NCBI GenBank assembly: GCA_963669155.1
Contig: OZ022576.1
Location: 13,738,618 to 13,802,617 of the forward strand
Reading direction: 5' to 3'
Source of the DNA: Arbacia lixula
Lineage: Eukaryota; Echinodermata; Echinoidea; Arbacioida; Arbaciidae
DNA length: 64,000 bases
How positions within the stretch are numbered: position 1 is the first letter of the stretch; the number at the start of each line of letters is the position of its first letter. The position numbers were made by a program, and so were the translations under genes. Of the stretch, positions 54,601-62,889 are shown in pieces. The notes beneath the pieces were generated by a model that saw only the letters and a list, made by a program, of their open reading frames with translations, did no database searches and was not told the DNA's origin.

Positions 54601-57600
54601 TGCCTGTTGGTCCTTGCTCATGGCTGGCTGCGTGGTCTCTAGGATGAAACGGTCCATCTAGAGGCATGGTCACAAAACAAGAGCACAGATGGACTTTGAA
54701 TTCCCTGTAGCGCATACAAGGTAAAGCCATCCCACAATGCACCACACAACAACATCTGGGGGCGTTTCACCAAGCTGTTCATAGGTTACGAACAACTTTA
54801 CGAACAACTGATGATCCCTTCTTGTGCTAAATCAGATTCTCAATGAACAAAGTGTGGTATCACATTTAGCACAAGAAGGGATCACCAGTCGCTCGTAAAG
54901 TCGTTCATAACTTACGAACAGCTTGGTGAAACACCCCCCAGGAAATGTTGCGTAGTCATACCTATTTCAGGTATAGTGCGTCAGTCTATGACTGCATAAC
55001 AAACTCTGGATATCGCTTAACTTAACTACACCTTTAAAAATTTGGCACACATGTTGCCAGACACAGGTTTTTAATTTATTTCACTTGATCATTTTCTACA
55101 TTCTAAAAAATTGTATCATACGACCATTGTGACCAATTCCTGAAGATTTAATGGTTACTTCATGTTTATTTTGCATTGCCAAAATCATTACAATAAGAGA
55201 TATATATCACTCAGCAACAAAACTGGTTTCATCATGTTCAGAGATATGTTCCTTTTTATGTGATGGATCTTTCATGATTTCTGAACCTTCATATATTAAA
55301 AGTTATATTCCCAAAGCACATATATGTGGTGGCTAGTCCTAATCGGGTTATTCAAATTCCTTACCATTTTCCACTCCGGCCGAAAGTGATCTGCTCCGAT
55401 GTATTCCACAAAAGACGCGAATCCCTCGTTGAGCCACAGGTCACTCCACCAGGCCATCGTAACCAGGTTCCCAAACCACTGTCATGAAAGGAAAGCAACC
55501 GTGCAGTATTGCCATTAGATTCAATCATTAACACACAAATTTATTCTTCACTTTGTTGCTATTTTTTCTTTTGATTACCTCTTTTCTCCTGAATTTATTC
55601 ATTCATCAAAAACATCATACCAAATAAAACCACACTGCTAATGTTTTTCCCTTTTTCATTCACAGCTCCTGCATATGTGTGTATGGTCCTAAACCTAAAC
55701 AAGAAGTAGATGATGTAACTAGGGGGAGCAATTTGTCTGTTTTACAACAATTGCCTACTTGCCCAATTGCCCAATTCATAATTGCCTAGGACCTTTGAAT
55801 GTCACCAAGTACATATAACTGATTGATGTTTCTTACAATGTGATCAAAAGCTGCGGAGAATAGATTGACAGCCTATGCAATCCATAGCCTTTCAATTACT
55901 GATATCACTAATCATTTGAGCACATCTTTATTTGCGAGCAAAGAAAAAAACAACAATACGGCTTTAATGTTAACACCAAAGCTCATCTGAGGTTTGTCTG
56001 ATTAGCAACATCTCATATAGCTTCAGAGTGTATTCCATCCATTGAAACTACATCACTAGATACATGTTAATGTAATAACGCAGTACTATGGAGTTAAGGG
56101 GGGGGGGGAGTTGTGAAAACATAACAAAAATGAGGTAATTGAGCTTGGAGAATGAGGTATGAGCTGGTGTGAAGGGTTTCCTTTTGCCTCTCATACCTGG
56201 TGGGCAAGCTCGTGAGTGATGGTGATGACGATCCAGGCTTCCTGCAGGGAGGAGCTGATGTTTTCCTTGTAGAGAAAGGACTCCTCTCGGTAGGTGATCA
56301 ATCCCCAGTTCTCCATCGCCCCGGCAGAGAAGTCGGGAATGGCAATCATGTCTACCGACAGAGAGAGAGAGAGATACAGAGAGAGAGATAGAGAGAGAGA
56401 TGAAGGAGGCAAACACTGAATTATTTAAGTGACTCCCATTGATATATGCAGTTATCGATAATACATCAGCAAAATTGCCCCAAATGTTGTGTGTATTTCA
56501 TGGGTAGGTGGCATATAAACAGGGTTCATGAGACAGCTAGAATGGCAGATGTTTTTCATGGAGAAAAAGGACTCCTCCTGGCCGGTGATAAGAATACAAT
56601 TCTCCCTTGCTCCAGCAGAGAAGCCAGGAAGAGCAATCACGTCTCCAGAGAGAAAGATGACAGGATGTAGGCTGTTTTCTTTGATAACATGAATGTCAAT
56701 CCTAGTCACACTTTCCTGAGAGTGCCATTCAGTGGATCTAATCCTTTCATTAATCAAGGAATAATAATTCAGTTATTTTCTTGATGTAGTGATGCGGTGA
56801 TGCTGATTAAGTTCCAATTTCTCACTAATGCCTTGAACTTTAAGAAGATGATACACAGAAAATAGCAGACCCTCGGTTACCCAATGTGTACATGCATAAT
56901 ATCAAATCAAATTGTATGGTACTCAAATAATATCACTACATTGTATGTCTTGCAAGGGTGAATGTCATACATCAAGGCAACCCTCTCTCTGACACTTCAG
57001 GACTAAACTTAATAAAAGAAATCAGATTATGAGCTTTTTAATTGTACATGGACTCAGTCAATATCTTCTATAGATTTCAGTGTGTTACAGCTTCACAGGC
57101 AAGAAGGGCACTCCAGCTTGACACACAAGAAAATATTGTGTGTTGGTTTGGAAAGTGTACTTTTTTTTAATGCAATGTGCAATGATAAACTCACAAGATT
57201 ATCTCTCTCTCTCTCTCTCTCTCTCTCTTCACCATTTTATAAAGAGGTGTAGGAAACTCATGGACTTTGCACAGCCTGATAACAACAGGTTGACAATACA
57301 ACAAGCTGCACATGATTTTTAAACACATCTACAGGTTAGATTTCATACCCCTTTGTGGAAAGTGGAAAGACTATGTTTGTAATAAGAGACACAAGACTTT
57401 CTGGAGATTAACAAATAATGGTCAAACTTGACAACTCTGTTTTGACCATGGCTGAGAATACTGATATCCAAACAATGTCTTCATTCATTTTCAAGACATA
57501 TTGGCAAGTAGACAAACCAATTGAGGACCATTTACAGGTGTTATCATGAGTAAAATTAAAAGATGACAAAAGAGATGATCTGAATCAGAAAAACATGTCA

Positions 57601-59751
57601 AAATATGAAATAACAATGAGCAATCAAAATAGCTATTATCGTGCCAGTAACATGAAATATACTTTCTGCACAACTAAGATGTACATGCATAAGTAGGTAA
57701 TGTAGAATAAAATACAGCCAATTACCCCATAGTTGGGGGGAGTAAGTCTTGATTCAGCTTAATCAAATAAAGTGCCCTATATCCTAATGAAGAATCAAGC
57801 TGCGCACAAAGGGTACTCAGGATATCTTCTGGGTTACTTCACAAGATAGTGCAAAATGTATTTGTCCTACTTCATCAGCCTGAATGTTCTTGGGAAGATT
57901 TCCCCAGAGTCTGTCATCCTCGTATGAGGATTAGTAGGAAATCAACTGATCAAGGTTCAGCAGGTTTCCATTGCAGCTCCGATGTGTGCAAAATGGCCTG
58001 CTTTGTGCTTGCTTAAAGTCTGGTGAAAAGGAGTGCAGGGTATAAATATTCATCTGGGGCCATATTCGTGACGCCTTACTCAAACTAGGTAGTAACTACA
58101 CTTCATTCAACTACATACATTTTAGTATGTACTTCTAGAGGCTAGCAGGTTTCATGAGTATGTCTCTTCATATGCTTAAAATACCATTCTGACAATGATT
58201 TCATCGCACAAATGCACAACATGTCAGAAAGTGAAGAAATTAGTCAAGTGAGCAAATAATACAAATATCTTATATGTCAGATTTTTTAATTATTCCTTAC
58301 TACCTATTTTTTTTTTTAAAAAAAGCAGAGTACAGGATCTTTTGTAGTGTTGCCATTAATTTCCTTGAAATTTGTCCCCAATATATAAGAAAAAACACTT
58401 CTAGAGATAAGATGAGCAATTAAAGATATTTCTTTCCAAATTGACATCCGTGAAATGTTGATGCTGAGTATGGGACATCAAAGCATTGTCATGAATGTGG
58501 AATGCTTTGAAATTCATGAGCATGCTTTAGTACCCATACAGATGTTTGAATATATTATGCTTGAGTTTCTTCTCCTTCCTTACAACTCCCTGCTTTGAAC
58601 TTGGCTGTAATGACTAAGCGCTCTTGAACACTTAAGTTATTTTCTTTAAGAGGTTGGATCAGGTTAGCTAACATCAGTCTGATGACATACCGAAGGACAG
58701 TAAGCAGACAGGTTTTGATTCTCAATATCAATTGCACCAATTCCTTGTATAACAGAGCCTGACCACAACCATTTTACCAGGCATGATCAGGTTACTAAAA
58801 CATGCATCAACATTATGTTAACAAATTTGATTCTTTTTGCGTGGTGTTCAATGTCAAATGAACAATTAGAATTGGGGTTTCTCGGCCCGCCCTGAAAAGG
58901 AAATACTATCCTTCTTCAAAATCCTTCTTACCACGAGGAAAAATTGGGACCTGAACGAGAAATCATATTGTACTGATAAAAGTTGTCACACACTGAAATA
59001 ACATCAGTAAAGAAATATTATCACAGCATGTCTGTAGTAATTTCTGTAAAAATTCATCTTCTTTCTCCCTGAGGCATTAACATGCAGACATCTGATTGCT
59101 CATGGAACATTCATAAGACAGACGGAGTACTGTTAGGAACAACATAAGACCAGAGAACCTAGGGCCACAGCATAAACATGTATCCTGCATACATTGCACA
59201 TGCACCCAAGTGAGTTTTGTGCATACTTGTCGGATTGTATCCACATCTTTAGAGAATACTTCCTATACTCAATTTGTTTACATGCATACGTAAAAGGAAC
59301 CCATTAGCAACGTTCCCTCTCTATCTGTCTGTCTGCATTTGTCTTTCTGTCTCTCATTCTCTGCCTGTAATGTACCTTGATATTTGTTTGTTGTATGCCA
59401 TCTGTCTGCCACTCTCGTTCTCTGTCTTTGAAACCTTTCTCTCTCACTCTCTCTTTATCACTCTCCATTTCTTTCATTCTCGCTATCCCTCTCCCTCCCT
59501 CCCTTTCCCTCTCCCTCCCTCCCTATCCCCCCCCCTCTCTCTCTCTCTCTCTCACTCTCTCTTTATCACTCTCCATTTCTTTCATTCTCTCTATCCCTCT
59601 CCCTCCCTTTCCCTCTCCCTCCCTCCCTCTCCCCCTCTCTCTCTCTCTCTCCCTCCCTCCCTCCCTCTCCCCCTCTCTCTCTCTCTCCCTCCCTCCCTCC
59701 CTCTCCCCCCTCTCTCTCCCTCTCTCTCCCTCCCTCCCTCCCTCTCCCCAC

Positions 59752-59802
<51 letters not shown>

Positions 59803-62800
59803 ATCACACAATGTAAGTCTGTTTGTGCCAGCTCATCGCTCTACCTCTCTTTCTACTGAACTCTCTTTTCTCTATGTTAGCTCTGTTTGTCTCCTTCTCG
59901 ATCTATCTCTCAGCTGAGAAAAACAAGTACTGTAAAGGGTGCGCAAGCTAGTTCTGAAGTCGCTCGGATTTTAATTGAAGCAGCAAAATGTCAAAACAAC
60001 TTGGCCATGCAGGGATCTTAAGTGAGTTGTATCCTAGGGCTCAGCCATATATGGGTCTTGATTACTACAAGACTAGCTGACCCCATTAGTATCCTCCTGA
60101 TGATAGGGCAAACGGCATCTTCAGCTGGAGAAGTACTGGAGAAAAACACCACATTATTCTTTTGAACAGTGGCAAAATATATTAAAGAAGCTCGTAAATT
60201 ATTAGTAACATAAATGCCCAATAAATCTTGAGTGTAATGACCCTAGAGTGATTGTAGGGGAAAAATGTTGCATTCTATCAACACTGGCAAATATTATGTT
60301 AAGTTAGATCAAATTTGATGAGTGAGGCAATACGACTTCATGCATGCAGTGTAAAGCATGAATGGAAGTTTTGCACTGTTCAATAACAGGAAATGTAAGA
60401 TGGATTCATAATATACAAATATACCAATCTGTGAGATTGTATAGTGTAAATTATCTATCTGAGGAGGGACTGGCATAGAACTATTTTTTCCGAGGGGCAA
60501 AGCCCCCGAGGAAAAAATCGAAACTTATGTCAGTCCCTCCAAAGATGGATAATTTCCACTATTCATTTGAACTCAATGCTTGGTATATTTGTTTTATATC
60601 CCTTTTGTAATACAAAAATTGAACAAAAATAGTCGACCTTTCCCCTCTGTCTCGATATTAGTTCATCCCGGGTAAATGCACGACATGCATACACTGTGCA
60701 CTAATTTACGCCGCTCAGTTCCGACCGACCGAGATTGTAAACAAACATGGCGACCTCCTGTGACCGAGTTCGGTTTGACCTGCTGCAAGGGGCAAATATT
60801 GAGGACTTAAGTGCATCTATAGACAGTTGAAATACGAAGAAAATGATCAAATTCGGCGTGGATGTTCTTTGTGAATATTGCTCTAAGCTCCGAACGTAGA
60901 AGCCCGATTCATTTTTTTTTTTTTCATTTCCTGCGGCTTGGGCAAATCAACAGAAATTCAAGTTGTGCCTCGGCTGCAACACCGCGGGAGTTCCCCTTGC
61001 ACGCTCAATAATTTTCCGCTAAAACGCAAAAAAGCAGCTGGAAGGAAATGTATCGCGTACTGCTCGCAGTCAAAACAAATTTTGCTCCCAGGTAGAGAGC
61101 ATGCGCAGTATAGTGCCAAGGAAGAAAATAGTAAGTAGAGCATGCGCAGTGCTCCCCCGGAAAAAAAGTAAAAACTATCCGAAGCTGAGGCAGAGATAGT
61201 GAAATTATTTTGTATTCTGCGATCATCAATTGACCAATCACATTCCTAGGATACCCATGAATATCCATAGAAAGGATATAATCGATAATGGCTGTTATGT
61301 TGTGCTACCCTGTTAAAAAAAGTGTATCATTTTCTTATGCCTCCTTTTGAAACTCCCACTGACCCCGTTGACTGTCAGACAAACTCCTGCTCTGTACGTT
61401 TTGTTTTGTATTACACATGCACAAATGCATCAATAACGCATCAAAAGTTCATGTCCGTCTGTCCTTCTGCCCCTCTGCACACAAACAACCCACTCCTGAG
61501 CTCAAAACACCCAAGACATAACGCTTCAAGATGGACCCTGCGGGCAGAGCTTTGGATTTTTGTTAAAGCGAGCTAATCGAAGATTAATTCTTTCTCTGTC
61601 TCCTGTACTTTTCCACAGCCACTTGCATGTTTGTGTGCACACATGCATCTCATGTCTTGGGTGACCTTTAGGTTGGCCTCAAGGGCAAGCTTGGAGAGTA
61701 CTTCCTCTAACTCTAAAGAGCACTTTAATGTACTTTCATCACAACAAGACAGGAATTATCATGAGCTTGAGCTGAGGAGCTGTCTCAAGATGTTACAACA
61801 CTTTCTTGTCATTTGTGTTCACTGATTAAAAATATTTATTTAGATCTTGTTGGTTTCAGCGGTCTTGATAATGTAGATGGGATGGAGGCAAAACAAGTGT
61901 TTTTTAATACTTCAACATGATTTGAACACATTAAAGGTTCGCTCTTGGAATGCATAAACAATTATATTCAACACTTTTTTCTATGGTATTTGAGAATATT
62001 TCTTCTAGGGTTAAAAAATTCCCTCTTAAATGATCATAGCTTTAAAAAACAAAGCCACAGAGAACTAAAAATATAACTTCAATACTACAACTGACTTCAG
62101 GCTTAACAGTTGTATTGGACAAATAAAAGAATCTTAGGTTCAAATGCAAGAACAGCAGAAAAAATAGAAGAAATAAAGTAAACACTATCAAATTCATTGC
62201 TATTTTCTAAATTCAATATCAGGAAAAGCAGCATTCCCATTCATATTCCCACAGCATAATCAAGAGCATAAAACACTCTCTTCAAGAAAATCCATAAATC
62301 ATCAACAAATCGAGCAAAGGATAAAAAACCCTTTAAGATTCAAAGGGTGAAAACACTGCAATTGCTATCAGAATTAATTTCTTGGAATGCAGTGTTTCCA
62401 ATTTCCATAAATTTGTACACCAACCTTCAAATTCAATTTCACAGCAAGCAGTGTGTATAATTTCCATAATTTGTATTCCCAATGACAGCATTATTTTCCG
62501 AGTAGACAAAATATGTCTTTTTAAAAAAGGCAGCGTGCTGTAATTTCATTATGCATTATTCGTGGGATCGATCACAGACGGGTGGGCAAGGCACACGTCC
62601 CATGACACCTGATCTAGAGCCCGCTGCAGTAATGGGGCCATCGTTGCTGGGTGCAGGGCCCGTTTGGCACTTGCCTCCTCTTACCCCCTGTCACATGCAT
62701 AATGCAACTACATGGACTGTGCAGGAGAAGCGTTTCACACAATCACACATACCAACACACCAACACAATCACACATACCAACACACCAACACAAACACAC

Positions 62801-62809
62801 ACCAACAAA

Positions 62810-62889
<80 letters not shown>

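Noticed and set aside
56446..56670. Plus-strand frame at 56.5 kb
   Set aside because: Antisense of the duplicated GAMEN exon.
58468..58512. Short hairpin TCAAAGCATT...AATGCTTTGA
   Set aside because: Only a 10-bp stem with a 13-nt loop; expected by chance in this much AT-rich sequence and too short for a miRNA precursor call.
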